Shown one piece after another: positions 1 through 10,396 of a stretch of 64,000 nucleotides of DNA; position 1 is the stretch's first letter; each line of letters opens with the position of its first letter. Position numbers and translations under genes: made by a program. Origin of the DNA: Bartonella grahamii subsp. shimonis (GTDB lineage Bacteria; Pseudomonadota; Alphaproteobacteria; Rhizobiales; Rhizobiaceae); NCBI RefSeq assembly GCF_036327415.1, contig NZ_CP123961.1:744001-808000 (forward strand). Direction: 5' to 3'. The notes under the pieces are model-generated. The model was not told where the DNA came from. It saw only the letters and a list, made by a program, of their open reading frames with translations, and made no database searches.

Positions 1-112
1 TGCTCGATCATGGCGTTATACACAAGATGTTGGGAGTGATCCAGCTTATCCGGATGTTTCTGCTCGTGATGCAGCTGCTTTGCGGGAATTGCAGATTCTT
101 GGTAAGATTTAA
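1..112 (+). CDS. 3' end of an unidentified protein (partial)
   Basis: A reading frame enters from the left edge and ends at TAA 110-112. The 36 visible residues look protein-like (charged and Ala-rich, ending RELQILGKI), and no start lies inside the window. Too little remains to name a family. The following 177 bases up to the lipoprotein gene are AT-rich and carry no clear signal. Confidence 0.4.
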   Translation, partial: ARSWRYTQDVGSDPAYPDVSARDAAALRELQILGKI

Positions 113-289
113 AATTTTAGATCAAAGGAAAGAAATGCAAGTAAATTTCTCATATTGATGAATATAGTTTTTTGTGGTACGAAAAAAATTCCGTTGTTTT
201 ATCTGCAGGGGGGAGATTTGTGTATGGACCGTTCTCTCATAAATAACGGGAATATTAATCAGCCATACACCTAGGAAATGGAATAGGCA

Positions 290-781
290 GTGAGAAAACG
301 TGAAATAAAAATATTTCCAATAGGAATTTTAGGGGTGTGCTTTGTTTTAACGGGATGCAATCTATCCGCTCCTACCTATGGTACCAATAAACCAGTTTCG
401 ATACAGTTTTTTGAAGATCTTGCTAATATTACTTCATTAACACCAACAAATAACAGCAGCCAGATTGTTATGAAACCTCATCCAAAACTTATAATACCAA
501 GCCCTAGTTCGCGCAGATTTTTACCGATGCCACAACAAGATAGATCTGTCAATGAAATAGCAGCATCGAAGAAGCATCAAGGAAAGACTCCTTTTCCTCA
601 CAAAGGGTCATCAGTCAATAGCGCTGGTTCAGAAAACCCTTCACAGTTGAATGCGAAGCAACGACAGGAGTATTTACGTCGTCAGAGAGCACAAGTTGGA
701 AGTTCAAAATACCGTCGCTATCTCACTGAACCACCTTTAAGTTATCGCCAACCGGCAAAAACCGCACCTATTGGTCGATAG
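290..781 (+). CDS. Putative lipoprotein, rhizobial-type, function unknown
   Basis: A 163-residue protein with a lipoprotein signal: basic start MRKREIK, hydrophobic stretch at about residues 8-20, lipobox LTGC with the lipidated Cys at 23. The rest is low-complexity, Pro/Ser/Gln-rich and basic, ending in a conserved-looking segment YRRYLTEPPLSYRQPA. I recall similar tails in small rhizobial lipoproteins, but no function is assigned to them. GTG is the only possible start because an in-frame TAG lies two codons upstream. It probably sits in the inner leaflet of the outer membrane or on the periplasmic face of the inner membrane. Confidence 0.72.
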   Translation: MRKREIKIFPIGILGVCFVLTGCNLSAPTYGTNKPVSIQFFEDLANITSLTPTNNSSQIVMKPHPKLIIPSPSSRRFLPMPQQDRSVNEIAASKKHQGKTPFPHKGSSVNSAGSENPSQLNAKQRQEYLRRQRAQVGSSKYRRYLTEPPLSYRQPAKTAPIGR

Positions 782-924
782 GGAAGAGACGAAATATTTA
801 AAGTAAATTATCCTTCCAATTACTTATGATACCAAGCTCTCATTCACGCACAGTTATAATGCTGCTGCAAGAGGGGTGTTATCCTCATGAAATAGCAATG
901 TGACAACAGCATCGAGAGAGTCCT

Positions 925-1195
925 TATGCGTTTCCTAACAAGAAACATTTCTCAAGCTCATTTTACAACATTGCTCATGTGGATAGTATAACGTAAAATC
1001 TATAGTGTCCCACCATCTTTATGCTTAGGAAGGAGAAAGCTGATACCATCATTTTATTTTCCAGACTCCAATGTTGCGACAATTCTTGCATCTGAGAGCC
1101 TTCATAAGGGGCATTTTTAGTCTTTTCTAAAACGTTCTTTATCCAGACGATAATCCCGCTTATGATGTGCAAGAAAGTGATTTTTATTGATTCAG
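925..1195. repeat. Degenerate dispersed intergenic repeat, copy A
   Basis: This gene-free stretch (782-1428) contains a sequence that recurs in diverged form in other gaps of the window. The left part (about 935-1030, with 'aaacatttctcaa' and 'ccaccatctttatgctta') matches about 9480-9590. The right part (about 1065-1195, with 'ccaatgttgcgacaattctt', 'gagagccttcataagg' and 'cttatgatgtgcaagaa') matches about 5545-5670 and 16805-16945. It has no coding potential. It looks like an old non-autonomous element or a fossil gene fragment that spread and decayed. Confidence 0.55.
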
Positions 1196-1428
1196 TGTAA
1201 TTTGAAATGAGAGTATATCTACGATATTTGGGACTTTATATTTTATATACAAAATAATGAATTATTCTTATGAATGAAGGTATCATCTAATAGAAGTAAT
1301 ATGCAGCATTAAAAGAGAGAAAAAATGCTTTGAAATAGCTTTTGCTATATATATCAGAGGAATTAATAGTCTTTTTTGAGAAATAGGATAGTTTTTAAAG
1401 AGTGAAAGTTATGGAAGAAGAATTGTTT

Positions 1429-1875
1429 TTAGTATCGCTTTTGTACAAAAAAATCTTTAAGTAATTGAGCAGCTTCTTTTTCTTTAAAACCAGAATAAAT
1501 CTCAGGTTTGTGATGACAGGTTGGTTGCTGATAAAAACGTGGACCATTTTCTATAGCCCCCCCTTTGGAATCATTTGTTGCATAATAGAGACGTCGTATG
1601 CGTGCAAATGAAATGGCAGCAGCACACATAGCACAAGGCTCAAGTGTTACATAAAGATCGCAATCAGGAAGCCTTTCGCTTTGCAATGTTTCGCAAGCCA
1701 TACGGATTGCGCGCATTTCTGCGTGTCCTGTAGGGTCATATGCAGATTTTGTAAAGTTACCAGCGCGTGCAATGATAGCTTTTCCACGTGTAATGACAGC
1801 ACCTACGGGAACTTCATCTTTTTTTGCAGCCCATTGCGCTTCTAAAAGGGCTATTTCCATGGGTGTCAAAGTCAT
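1429..1875 (-). CDS. tadA: tRNA-specific adenosine deaminase TadA
   Basis: A 148-residue cytidine/deoxycytidylate deaminase-fold enzyme that converts A34 to inosine in the anticodon of tRNA-Arg(ACG). The zinc/catalytic signature is complete: H51-A-E53 (GHAEMRAI) and P80-C81-A-M-C84 (EPCAMC). The length is normal for the bacterial enzyme. An AGGAAG Shine-Dalgarno lies about 7 bases before the ATG. It is divergent from rluB, with 269 bases between them; tadA next to rluB and rsmD is a common alphaproteobacterial arrangement. It appears intact. Confidence 0.95.
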   Translation of the reverse strand: MTLTPMEIALLEAQWAAKKDEVPVGAVITRGKAIIARAGNFTKSAYDPTGHAEMRAIRMACETLQSERLPDCDLYVTLEPCAMCAAAISFARIRRLYYATNDSKGGAIENGPRFYQQPTCHHKPEIYSGFKEKEAAQLLKDFFVQKRY

Positions 1876-2144
1876 AATATTCTTCCTACTGAAGGCATAG
1901 AAAATCTAAAGGTTATCTCGATAAGGAATGCGATGAAATGAATAATTTATTACGCTTCTATAATGAAAGGAATACCTCTATTTTTTTAAGTGTTTAAAAC
2001 AAACTTGCAAGTTAACAGATACATTACTGTCGTTAAAGGATAGAAAATGATAAATGATTATGCTACTTCCTTTTTCAGGATAAGCGGTATGGTGCATGTG
2101 AATAATTTTCTGAACATACTGGCAAAGATTGGTTTGAAACGCAA

Positions 2145-3545
2145 ATGAATGAAAATAATGAGAGTGAACGAATTGCTAAAAGGTTAGCGCGTGCTGGTGT
2201 TGCTTCGCGTCGAGATGCAGAAATGATGATTGTTGCAGGTCGTGTTTCTGTGAATGGTACAGTCGTGACAACGCCTGCTTTTAATGTTAGCCGCTCTGAT
2301 GTTATTAAAGTTGATGGCAAACCTTTACCTCCTATAGAACGAACGCGTTTATGGCTTTACCATAAGCCAGCAGGCCTTGTCACAACGAACCGTGATCCTG
2401 AAGGCAGACCTACAGTATTTAGTAATTTACCAAAAGGAATGCCGCGTGTTCTTTCTGTTGGAAGGCTTGACATTAACACGGAAGGGCTTTTGCTTTTAAC
2501 CAATGATGGAGGCTTAGCGCGTGTATTAGAGCTTCCTGTAACAGGATGGGTCCGCAAATATCGTGTCCGCGCTCATGGAAGAGTAAAGCAGAGTGCTCTG
2601 GATAACCTTAAAAATGGTATTGCTATTAATGGTATTTTTTATGGTTCGATTGAAGCATCAATTGAACGTGAAAAAGGGACTAATATATGGCTTTCTGTTG
2701 CTTTGCGTGAAGGAAAAAATCGTGAAATAAAGAATGTTTTAGGTGCATTGGGATTATCAGTTAATCGATTAATACGTGTATCTTATGGTCCATTTCATCT
2801 TTCTGATTTAAAAGAAGGAACCGTGCAAGAGTTAAAAGGGCGGATGTTACGTGATCAGTTGGGGGAGCGTTTGATTATGCAAGCCAATGCAGATTTTGAT
2901 GCTCCTATTCTGAAACCCTTTTCAAATTCTGCAGTTGTTGCAGAAAAACAAAGCCAGAAAGATCTTTCTGTTGTAAATGATGGTTGGGTTTTCTCAAGTG
3001 AAAGGGCGATACGGCGCCGACCAAAAGATGGTTATGTTGAACATAGTCGTGCGCAATTAAGTACAAAGTCTCATGAGAATGTAAAGAAGGAGAAAAGTGA
3101 GGAAGGAAAAGCAGAGCGTTTTCTACCGCGTTCTCGCCGTGCTAATGTTTGGATGGCTCCTGGTGCACGTCCGCAGAGTTCACGTAGAAAGCCTTCCTAT
3201 AGTGAGGAGAAACCCCATGATCATAGGAGCAATTTGGATGGTAGAAAATTCTTTCATCGAGGCAAGGAAAAACTAAAAGAAAGTCCGACACACAAAGAGA
3301 AGAAGGAAAGTTTTGTTCAAAAACGCGGCAAAACATCTTATGACGAGACGCATCCCTTTGGTAAGAAAGATCGCTTTTTAAAGGATAAAGAGAAAATGAT
3401 AAAAGGTGGTCATGATGAGCATTCTTTCGAGAAAAAGAAAAAGGTAAAATCGTTTGGTGGTGCTATGAAAAAATCTAAATCACATAGGGATGGTGCAAAA
3501 ACTTCGAAGCGATTTGGAGGTCTACGTGCGGATCATAGGCGGTAA
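2145..3545 (+). CDS. rluB: 23S rRNA pseudouridine synthase, RsuA/RluB family
   Basis: 466 residues. The N-terminal S4 RNA-binding domain covers about residues 8-55 ([18 protein letters not shown]). The catalytic core follows, with motif [17 protein letters not shown] and catalytic Asp109. From about residue 250 there is a long, very basic and probably disordered tail rich in Lys/Arg/Ser/His. Such tails are common in alphaproteobacterial RluB and probably bind rRNA. The family isomerises a uridine in helix 89 of 23S rRNA (RluB, U2605 in E. coli) or in 16S rRNA (RsuA); RluB is favoured by the tail. Its last codons overlap the start of rsmD by 20 bases, implying co-transcription. Confidence 0.88.
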   Translation: MNENNESERIAKRLARAGVASRRDAEMMIVAGRVSVNGTVVTTPAFNVSRSDVIKVDGKPLPPIERTRLWLYHKPAGLVTTNRDPEGRPTVFSNLPKGMPRVLSVGRLDINTEGLLLLTNDGGLARVLELPVTGWVRKYRVRAHGRVKQSALDNLKNGIAINGIFYGSIEASIEREKGTNIWLSVALREGKNREIKNVLGALGLSVNRLIRVSYGPFHLSDLKEGTVQELKGRMLRDQLGERLIMQANADFDAPILKPFSNSAVVAEKQSQKDLSVVNDGWVFSSERAIRRRPKDGYVEHSRAQLSTKSHENVKKEKSEEGKAERFLPRSRRANVWMAPGARPQSSRRKPSYSEEKPHDHRSNLDGRKFFHRGKEKLKESPTHKEKKESFVQKRGKTSYDETHPFGKKDRFLKDKEKMIKGGHDEHSFEKKKKVKSFGGAMKKSKSHRDGAKTSKRFGGLRADHRR

Positions 3546-4092
3546 ATTTGCTGGACGTGTTTTGTTTTCGCCTGTTAATCAGTCGATTCGCCCAACGAGT
3601 GATCGTACACGTGAAAGCCTTTTTAATATTCTTTCTAGCCGTGAAGAACAATTTTGGACCAATAAACGCATCCTTGATCTGTTTGCTGGTACTGGTGCTT
3701 TAGGCATTGAAGCACTTTCACGTGGAGCAAAGGCGGCTGTTTTTGTTGAAAACTCGGTTGAGGGGCGTGGGGTGCTTCAAAAAAATATAGAAGCCTTTGA
3801 ATTGCAGTCGATAGGACGGATTTTACGTCGTGATGCGACCAAACTTGGCAATATTGGTACAATGCTTCCATTTGATGTTATCTGCGCTGATCCTCCCTAT
3901 AGCCGTTGTTTAGGTGAACGTGCTTTCGTAGAAGCTTTGCGAGGGGGGTGGGCAAAAGCTGATACACTCTTCATACTTGAAGAAAAGAAAGATACAATGA
4001 TTCATTTACCTGACGCCTTTTATCTAGATGATGAGCGTTTTTATGGTGAGACAGCAATACGTCTTTACAAATTACGATCGCTTACATCTTGA
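3526..4092 (+). CDS. rsmD: 16S rRNA (guanine966-N2)-methyltransferase RsmD
   Basis: A Rossmann-fold SAM methyltransferase of 188 residues when started at GTG 3526. That start gives the family N-terminus M-R-I-I-G-G-K and has a perfect GGAGG at 3516-3520, five bases upstream. An in-frame upstream ATG at 3490 lacks such support and would add 12 non-conserved residues. Motif I is [18 protein letters not shown] and the catalytic motif IV is DPPY. It methylates G966 of 16S rRNA in the assembling 30S subunit. It overlaps the rluB stop, so translational coupling is likely. Confidence 0.93.
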   Translation: MRIIGGKFAGRVLFSPVNQSIRPTSDRTRESLFNILSSREEQFWTNKRILDLFAGTGALGIEALSRGAKAAVFVENSVEGRGVLQKNIEAFELQSIGRILRRDATKLGNIGTMLPFDVICADPPYSRCLGERAFVEALRGGWAKADTLFILEEKKDTMIHLPDAFYLDDERFYGETAIRLYKLRSLTS

Positions 4093-4103
4093 GAAAGTTC
4101 TTG

Positions 4104-4125
4104 TTTTTATCCGGTAGGATAAAAA
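4104..4125 (+). terminator. Hairpin just after rsmD
   Basis: A perfect 9-bp stem with a 4-base loop lies 12 bases after the rsmD stop (arms tttttatcc / ggataaaaa). There is a T-run in the left arm but none after the right arm, so it may be a weak terminator or an mRNA 3'-end hairpin rather than a classical intrinsic terminator. Confidence 0.4.
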
Positions 4126-4788
4126 TGCTTCTTTACAGTTTTCTTCATTTTATATGGTTTTTAAAAGGTTAAGCAGAAAGTAAATAAAAGATTCTAATGT
4201 TAAAGGCATTGATGAATTTTTATTTCATTATGTTTTTTGTCTCAATCTCTCATTTTTTGAAGCTTTTTTATAGCTCCAAGAGTGAATCTTTTACGATATA
4301 CGCTTTTTAATATAAAGAAACCGTCTGTTCTTCTGTCTAGCAAAAAATGCTTTGAGGTGTAATGCTATCGGATCTAATTTAGCTTTACTACCGATGAATG
4401 TTCCTTCTCAATAGGAATATATATTTCACGACAACAATTATGATACCTATTTGTCTAATTTCTTTCGGCACACATTAATCATCAACATTTCATTAGAAGC
4501 GGAAAGCTTTAAACTATGTAGTCTGCATTTATATCCTAAATAGTACGCAGCTTTTATCTTTTTTATTGCATGAACTTAAAAAGATATTTTTTATTAAGGG
4601 AGACAATAGTGTTCATTTATACTGAACATTTGTGTATTTATTTTATTAATATTGCTTGTTGAGTTAATCATTATACACTAAGTAAATCTGAAAGTATTAA
4701 GTATGTTATCGTTGTGCATCTTTAAGGGTAATTTTATATTATTCTTTGGCAATAAAGCTAAATGATTTCTAAAACAGGGGAGATTATC
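4126..4788. other. Gene-poor gap
   Basis: About 660 AT-rich bases between rsmD and the SRPBCC gene. All frames are broken by stops and I recognise no gene remnant. The promoter of the next gene should lie within the last ~150 bases, but I cannot point to one convincingly. Confidence 0.5.
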
Positions 4789-5238
4789 ATGTTTAATTGG
4801 ATATATAGCGAAGAAATTAACACAGAAGCGAGTGCTGAGCAAATTTGGACTATATGGGAAGATGTGGCATCATGGCCTTGCTGGGATAGTGAACTTGAGT
4901 GGGTAGAACTTTCTGGTCCTTTCAAAGAAGGCGCTATAGGACGTATGAAACCTAGAAAAGGACCAAAAGTAATCTTTACAATTGACAAAGTTATTAAAAA
5001 CGTTTGTTTTTCTGATTATGCTAAACTTCCTCTTACACGCATGAGTTTCAATCATGAATATATTTGTTCAAAAAAATCGGGTTCTTCAGATAACAAAATT
5101 CGCCATACTGTAACGATGTCTGGCTTACTTGCTCCCTTATTTGGGGTCATTATTGGGTCAAAAATTAAGTCACACCTTCGCGATGCAATGATTGAAATGA
5201 GCAGACGTGCTCTTACTGAAAACAAAATCATTTCTTAA
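4789..5238 (+). CDS. SRPBCC-family (START/Bet v1-like) protein
   Basis: 149 residues from ATG 4789, chosen because AGGGGAG lies 6 bases upstream; an in-frame ATG nine codons earlier has no ribosome-binding site. The sequence has the usual SRPBCC/polyketide-cyclase-like layout: the N-terminal strand-helix EINTEASAEQIWTIWEDVASWPCWD, central Gly/Pro-rich strands (GRMKPRKGPKVIFTI) and a C-terminal amphipathic helix. The fold binds a hydrophobic ligand in a deep cavity, but neither ligand nor reaction can be inferred. It stands alone between two large gaps. Confidence 0.75.
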   Translation: MFNWIYSEEINTEASAEQIWTIWEDVASWPCWDSELEWVELSGPFKEGAIGRMKPRKGPKVIFTIDKVIKNVCFSDYAKLPLTRMSFNHEYICSKKSGSSDNKIRHTVTMSGLLAPLFGVIIGSKIKSHLRDAMIEMSRRALTENKIIS

Positions 5239-6923
5239 GGATGTGCATTTATAAAGAAGTTAATACCTTTCAAAGATACAGAAAGCGTAGCCTTTTTAGA
5301 ATGAAATCGGTTATAAGTATATAACAAATCGATGAGCTATGATCTGTTTTTTAGTTAGTCGTTGAAATCGAGACAAATCATCTGAGAAAATTAATTTTTC
5401 ACCAAAGATCTTATAAAAGTCATTGAATTTTATTCAATATATAAAAGCTTATAAGGTGCGTATTTTTACTGAAAATAAAGAAAGTTCTAGAAGCTTATTT
5501 CTGCTCTTGTGAATCTGCAGGTCTATATTGTCATGGTATTTGCTAGTTTCTAATGTTGCGATAGTTTTTGATTTGAGAACATTCATAAGAGCCATTTTGA
5601 TTTCTTCTTAAATAGTTTTACATTACCTCTATTCATGATGTGAGAGCGAATAGTTGTGATTTCTTCAACATAAATAAGTTTAAAATGGAAAAAATTTAAT
5701 GATATTTGATTCTTCTATGCAAATTACAAAACGATCAATTATAATTATAAATTAAAGTATTTTTTGATTAAAAGATGATGACTTTCTAGAGAGTACAGCT
5801 TTAAAAGGTTCTAAAGGATAAAGATAAAATAAGCACACTCTTAATTCCCGTAAAATTAATTTCGTATTATTGTGTATATTTGGTTTAAATGTTTAAAAAA
5901 GCAATTTTTTAAAATGCGTAAAGATATCCCAGTTTCTGCAAATATTTTTGTATCTGTTAAAACAATTATGAGCAATAAACTTGCCAAAATTAATTGGAAA
6001 AATACGCTTATTGCAGATTGCAATTGAAAAATGGATACAACGTTGAATTTCATATAAAAGTTTTATTAATTATCGTTTTATGACAATATTACGCTTCTTT
6101 ATTTTTTAGTGAAAGGGAAAGAGTATAGTTCTTAAATCAAACTCTTCCAGTATCTTATTTCGGTTCAGGAAAAAGGAGTCGGTTAAATTATGCCTGTTTA
6201 ATAACAACATAACTAATTAAGGATGACGCACGAAAAAAGATGAGATGCTCTTGATTAGACGCATTAGAAACGAGAGAGAATGTTATGATTATAACTTATT
6301 TTAAATATAAAAAATGAGTTCTTTGTAATATCACGTCCATGAGGGTAAAGAAGTTTATGACTGCTCATTTTGTTGAAACCATAATGAAAGGAAAAATTTT
6401 TTATTCCGTTTATGTTTTTTTGTTTACAAGATTGCCATCTTATTAGGAGAGAGTTTATAGAAGTGAAGAAGTATATACAAATATAAGCCATTTTCTTGAT
6501 TCTTGCTTGAAAATTAAAGAATGCTATAGGAATGAAGGAAGTTATTTAACTATCCAGAGGACATAAGGCTTGTGACTTAAGTCGTTTTATGCTTTTCGAA
6601 TTTTTGTGGGTTTTGACTTAAATTCAAGTGTTATTGCTAGGTCTTTTGTTGATTGCCAAATTTTCAGTTAATTTGATTGTCAGTACAGATTGGGTTATCT
6701 AAAATGATAAGGGGCAATGAGAAATCTTGAAACTAAAGAAATTTTACGACATATTACGCCTTTTCATAAAGAAGCTAAAAAGGGAATTATTCGATGCATT
6801 AAAAGAAAAAAATGCACGAAATGTGCGTAATTTTATGAATGAACACACAAGAGTTATATTCTGATTTGTATAAATTTGTCAGAGTGCTTATCAATGTAAA
6901 TAATAAAATATTTTAGGGAGTCT
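5239..6923. other. 1.7-kb gene-poor gap
   Basis: Very AT-rich. It contains dispersed-repeat copy B (listed separately). Elsewhere only short frames are open, such as a 37-codon stretch beginning near 5914 and a ~40-codon stretch near 6717, without family features. It may be decayed DNA beyond recognition. The promoter of pmbA is presumably in the last 100 bases. Confidence 0.45.
5535..5675. repeat. Degenerate dispersed intergenic repeat, copy B
   Basis: It shares with copy A the string of short matches 'ctaatgttgcgata', 'atttgagaacattcataaga', 'gccatttt' and 'attcatgatgtgagag', in the same order and spacing. The match is diverged and noncoding. Confidence 0.5.
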
Positions 6924-8258
6924 ATGATGACTGACAAAAACCAGATTGAGACAGCTGCTTCGCTGGTTGAAGCAGCAAGGCGTTCTGGGGCGGATGCTGC
7001 TGATGCTGTTCTTATTCATGCACATTCCACCAGTGTATCTGTTCGTTTTGGGAAAGTCGAATCAACAGAAGCAGCAGAGAGCAATGATTTTACTCTAAGG
7101 GTTTTTGTTGGAAAAAAAGTAGCAAGTGTTTCTGCTAATTTAGCGTCTTATCCGCAAGAACTTGCGGAACGTGCTGTTGCGATGGCTAAAGCTTCTCCCG
7201 ATAGTTTATTTGAAGGTTTAGCAGATAAAGAATGTTTGGTTAAGTATCCTAAAGATCTTGATCTTTTTGATGATTTTGTACCCAGCAGTCATTTTTTAAC
7301 AGAAGATGCTTTAAAAACGGAGGCTGCAGCTCTTGATGTTAAAGGTGTAAGCAATTCTGGTGGCGCTGCAACAGCTTATGGCCGTAGTGGGTTTATTCTT
7401 GTGACCAGCGATGGTTTTTGTGGAGCCTATCGCTCCACTGGCTTTTCACGTTCTTGTAGTGCTCTTGCGGGGGAAGGGACACAGATGGAGCGGGATTATG
7501 ATTATACAACAGCCTTACACTTTTCTGATTTAGAGGATGCAGAAACTGTAGGAAAAAATGCAGGGCTTGGTGCTGTTCGACGTTTGGGGGCAATTCGTGC
7601 AGCGACAGGAGGCGTTGATGTTATTTTTAATCCGCGTACGGCTCGCGGAATTGCAGGGCATATCGCATCTATGGTTAATGGAGCTTCTGTGGCTCGTAAA
7701 ACAAGTCTTTTACAGAATTTACTGGGCAAGGCAGTTATGAAGCCTGATGTTAACGTAACCGATCAACCTTTGCGATTACGTGGAAATGCTTCTCATCCTT
7801 TTGATGGAGAAGGGGTAGAGGGGCAAACACTCAATATTATTGAAAATGGTATTTTAAAAAATTGGCTTCTTTCATCATCTACAGCACGTGAATTGGGACT
7901 TAAAACAAATGGACGCGGTATGCGTTCGGCATCATTGGTGCAGCCGACAAGTACAAATTTTGCTATTGAACCGGGTTTAGTATCGCCTTGCGATATGATA
8001 AAAGATTTACGAAGCGGATTTTATGTGACAGAATTATTCGGCCATGGCATTGATTTTATTACCGGTCAGTATAGTCGTGGGGCTTCTGGTTTTTGGATTG
8101 AAAATGGTGAAATTGCTTATCCGGTGAGTGAAGTAACGCTAGGTTCTGATTTGCTTCATATGTTAGCACATTTAACACCTGCCAATGATATTGATCGGCG
8201 TTATGGTACAACGGCTCCAACATTGTTAATTGAAGGGATGACACTTGCAGGAAAATAA
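6924..8258 (+). CDS. pmbA: TldD/PmbA-family metalloprotease subunit PmbA (TldE)
   Basis: 444 residues, full length for PmbA/TldE. The N-terminal half has the family pattern (SVRFGKVESTEAAESNDFTLRVFVGKK). The C-terminal half has the conserved glycine-rich segment and the end region FYVTELFGHGIDFITGQYSRGASGFWIENGEIAYPVSEVT typical of the family. With TldD it forms the heterodimeric protease that matures small peptides (microcin B17) and degrades CcdA in E. coli; PmbA itself lacks the zinc site. AGGGAG precedes two adjacent ATG codons (6924, 6927); either could be used. It overlaps the next gene by 14 bases. Confidence 0.92.
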   Translation: MMTDKNQIETAASLVEAARRSGADAADAVLIHAHSTSVSVRFGKVESTEAAESNDFTLRVFVGKKVASVSANLASYPQELAERAVAMAKASPDSLFEGLADKECLVKYPKDLDLFDDFVPSSHFLTEDALKTEAAALDVKGVSNSGGAATAYGRSGFILVTSDGFCGAYRSTGFSRSCSALAGEGTQMERDYDYTTALHFSDLEDAETVGKNAGLGAVRRLGAIRAATGGVDVIFNPRTARGIAGHIASMVNGASVARKTSLLQNLLGKAVMKPDVNVTDQPLRLRGNASHPFDGEGVEGQTLNIIENGILKNWLLSSSTARELGLKTNGRGMRSASLVQPTSTNFAIEPGLVSPCDMIKDLRSGFYVTELFGHGIDFITGQYSRGASGFWIENGEIAYPVSEVTLGSDLLHMLAHLTPANDIDRRYGTTAPTLLIEGMTLAGK

Positions 8259-9048
8259 CACGCATCATTCTTCTGATTTAAATCTTTTGCGTGACGTTTG
8301 TCGAGAGGCAGGAGATTTAGCAATGCAGTATTTTGGATGCACGTTAGATGTTTGGATTAAAGAGGGTAACTCACCGGTCAGTGAGGCAGATTTTGCTGTT
8401 GATCATTTTTTGAAAGAGAAGCTTCTTGGAGCGCGTCCAAATTATGGATGGATTTCAGAAGAAACAAAAGATAATCGAAAACAACAAGGTTATGAACGCT
8501 TCTTTGTGATTGATCCTATTGATGGAACGCGAGGTTTTCTTTCTGGCAGTCCTTATTGGTGTATTTCGGTTGCCATTATTGAGGATGGGCGCCCTATTGT
8601 AGGCGTTTTACAATGTCCGGCTCAAGGAGATGTTTATGCAGCGGTAACGGGTGGAGGGGCTACATTAAATGGGATAAAACTTCCTCGTTTAGCCTTTCAG
8701 GTTCATCGAAAATATAAAATTTCGCTTGATAAATCGTTCGCACAAAAATTACCAGATGATTTTCTCAATCGAGTCAGTCTTTACCATTATCTTCCTTCTC
8801 TTGCTTATCGTATTGTTCTTGTTGCTCAAGATGAAATTGATATCGTATTAGTTCGTCCGAATTGTCATGAATGGGATATTGCCGCTGCTGATCTTATTTT
8901 GCAGGAGTGTGGAGGGTGTTTTTTATCGCTTGATTCCCCTTTACTATCTTATGGAATTGAACCTTACCAATATGGACTTTTAATTGCTGGTAAAAATAAT
9001 TGCTGTCAAGATATGATAGATGTTGTTCGTCAAACAAAGTTAGTTTAA
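8245..9048 (+). CDS. Inositol monophosphatase-family phosphatase (CysQ/SuhB-like)
   Basis: 267 residues with the complete Mg-dependent phosphatase signature: SEETKD, DPIDGTRGF and, near the C-terminus, HEWDIAAADLIL. Members hydrolyse inositol monophosphate, 3'-phosphoadenosine 5'-phosphate or related small phosphates; the exact substrate cannot be read from sequence, although 3'(2'),5'-bisphosphate nucleotidase is a common annotation in this neighbourhood. TTG at 8245 is the likely start (AAGGGA six bases upstream, overlap with pmbA); the next ATG would cut off conserved N-terminal residues. It is probably in one operon with pmbA and the DUF4170 gene. Confidence 0.9.
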   Translation: MQENNTHHSSDLNLLRDVCREAGDLAMQYFGCTLDVWIKEGNSPVSEADFAVDHFLKEKLLGARPNYGWISEETKDNRKQQGYERFFVIDPIDGTRGFLSGSPYWCISVAIIEDGRPIVGVLQCPAQGDVYAAVTGGGATLNGIKLPRLAFQVHRKYKISLDKSFAQKLPDDFLNRVSLYHYLPSLAYRIVLVAQDEIDIVLVRPNCHEWDIAAADLILQECGGCFLSLDSPLLSYGIEPYQYGLLIAGKNNCCQDMIDVVRQTKLV

Positions 9049-9094
9049 TCACGTAAAAGCGCGCTAAAATAATCTAAATGATATGGAGGCACAT

Positions 9095-9340
9095 ATGGCT
9101 GAAACCAACGAAAAAAAACAATATTTACATCTTGTATTTGGTGGGGAATTAAAAAATCTTAACAGTAATAAATTTAAGAATCCTGATGATTTAGATGTGG
9201 TTGGTATTTTTTCAGATTATCAATCCGCTCAAGAAGCATGGCAGGCAAAAGCACAAAGCAGTGTAGATAATGCATTGCAACGTTATTACATTGTAGATTT
9301 ACATCAGTTTCTTGATGCTGAGTTAGGCGATGCAGAATAA
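9095..9340 (+). CDS. DUF4170 family protein
   Basis: 81 residues from ATG 9095, with GGAGG at 9085-9089; the ATG at 9083 overlaps that ribosome site and is unlikely. The sequence matches the small DUF4170 family of Hyphomicrobiales in its features: LHLVFGGELKNL near the start, DVVGIFSDYQSAQEAWQAKA in the middle and RYYIVDLHQFLD at the end. Function is unknown. Its conserved place between the phosphatase gene and waaA/lpxK suggests a link to envelope biogenesis, but that is only context. Confidence 0.85.
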   Translation: MAETNEKKQYLHLVFGGELKNLNSNKFKNPDDLDVVGIFSDYQSAQEAWQAKAQSSVDNALQRYYIVDLHQFLDAELGDAE

Positions 9341-9479
9341 AGCTTGAATATTTGGTTATTATAGCCAGTAGATTGCTGCACGCTTTTGTTTAGTCGTCTT
9401 TTTCATAGGTACGTTCTTTGGGTAAAATAGAACGCCGTAAAAAAGAATAAGAATATGCTTATTGTTTAAAATTCATATG

Positions 9480-9600
9480 TTTTCTTAAGGAAACATCTCT
9501 CAAGGCACTCAAGCCCATTTCATAATGGTGCTCGTGCAAGGTATAAAATCCATTATTGTACCGCCATCTTTACGCTTAATAAAAATGCAAGACAGTCCTA
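9480..9600. repeat. Degenerate dispersed intergenic repeat, copy C (left half)
   Basis: It matches the left half of copy A: 'aaacatctctcaagg', 'cccatttcataatggtgctc' and 'gtaccgccatctttacgctta' follow in the same order as at about 945-1025. The right half is missing and is replaced by the restriction-gene fossil. Confidence 0.5.
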
Positions 9601-9604
9601 TCAA

Positions 9605-9875
9605 CCTATTTACAACAGCAATATTATTATTCACTTGAAGTTTATGATTATATTGTGAATAGTCATTCTGCGCTTGAATGGGGTATAAGACATTAATGCG
9701 TTAAGATTAGTAAAAAGGGTAGCGTTATTAATGATACCAATTACTACTCTGTTAAGATTATTAGCACTCCCCACGTATCTATTGGGATTTTTTCAACAGG
9801 TTATTACTGTAAGCTTAGAAACTATGAAAATCGTTAGAAACTTACCAAAATTAGAAACTTAGAGAAACTGAATAG
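9605..9875 (+). pseudogene. Fossil of the 3' end of a type ISP-like restriction gene
   Basis: This segment aligns base by base, with scattered substitutions and small indels, to the reverse complement of about 44568-44860, the last ~95 codons of the 1659-residue restriction-modification gene. Read in the matching frame it gives A-L-P-T-Y-L-L-G-F-F-Q-Q, then VITVSLETMKIV; the intact gene has G-N-P-S-Y-P-L-E-L-F-Q-R, then VITVSLETMKIV. The stop codon region also corresponds (a one-base insertion precedes TAG 9873-9875). Further upstream, the match to the intact segment around ALEWVMGRQCVKTDKKSG is clear at DNA level. It is a dead remnant of a second copy or a former location. Confidence 0.8.
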
Positions 9876-10396
9876 ATTTATGAAGTTAACTTACCTCATA
9901 AGGGTTTCTTGAGCACTCCTTTAAAATTACAATCTATAAGTTAATCATTTTGTGTTGATTATATACAATCTTAAAAGGAATAATATACCATGCGATCTTC
10001 TGAAAAGAGAGAATTTAAAATTTTGAACACTCTTATTTAAATTGCTTTAAGACTTTTAAAAACTCTCTCTTAAAAAAGATTAGATTTTTCTGGATTACCT
10101 TTAAGAGATTATATCACAATTTAAAATGAGAATTCCATACCGTTCAAAAGTTTTTTAAAGATTAGTTTTACATATTCATTTTATTGAAATGAAGTCATAG
10201 AGATTGAACTTCCTATTAAACATATTTTAGTTGTTGTATTTATATAGATTGTAATGTCTATATGGATTATGTTTTGAAAAATTGACAATACCTAACATAT
10301 GTAAAAATAAGTTTTTTCTCTAAAATACCAACGTGCAAAATTCAAAGTCTCACTAAAACCATAAGAAGTATTTATTCAGTGAGCTGAAAAAAATTG

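Noticed and set aside
975..1172. Minus-strand 65-codon frame in the first gap
   Set aside because: It lies in the dispersed repeat, has no ribosome site or family features, and is not conserved as protein in the other copies.
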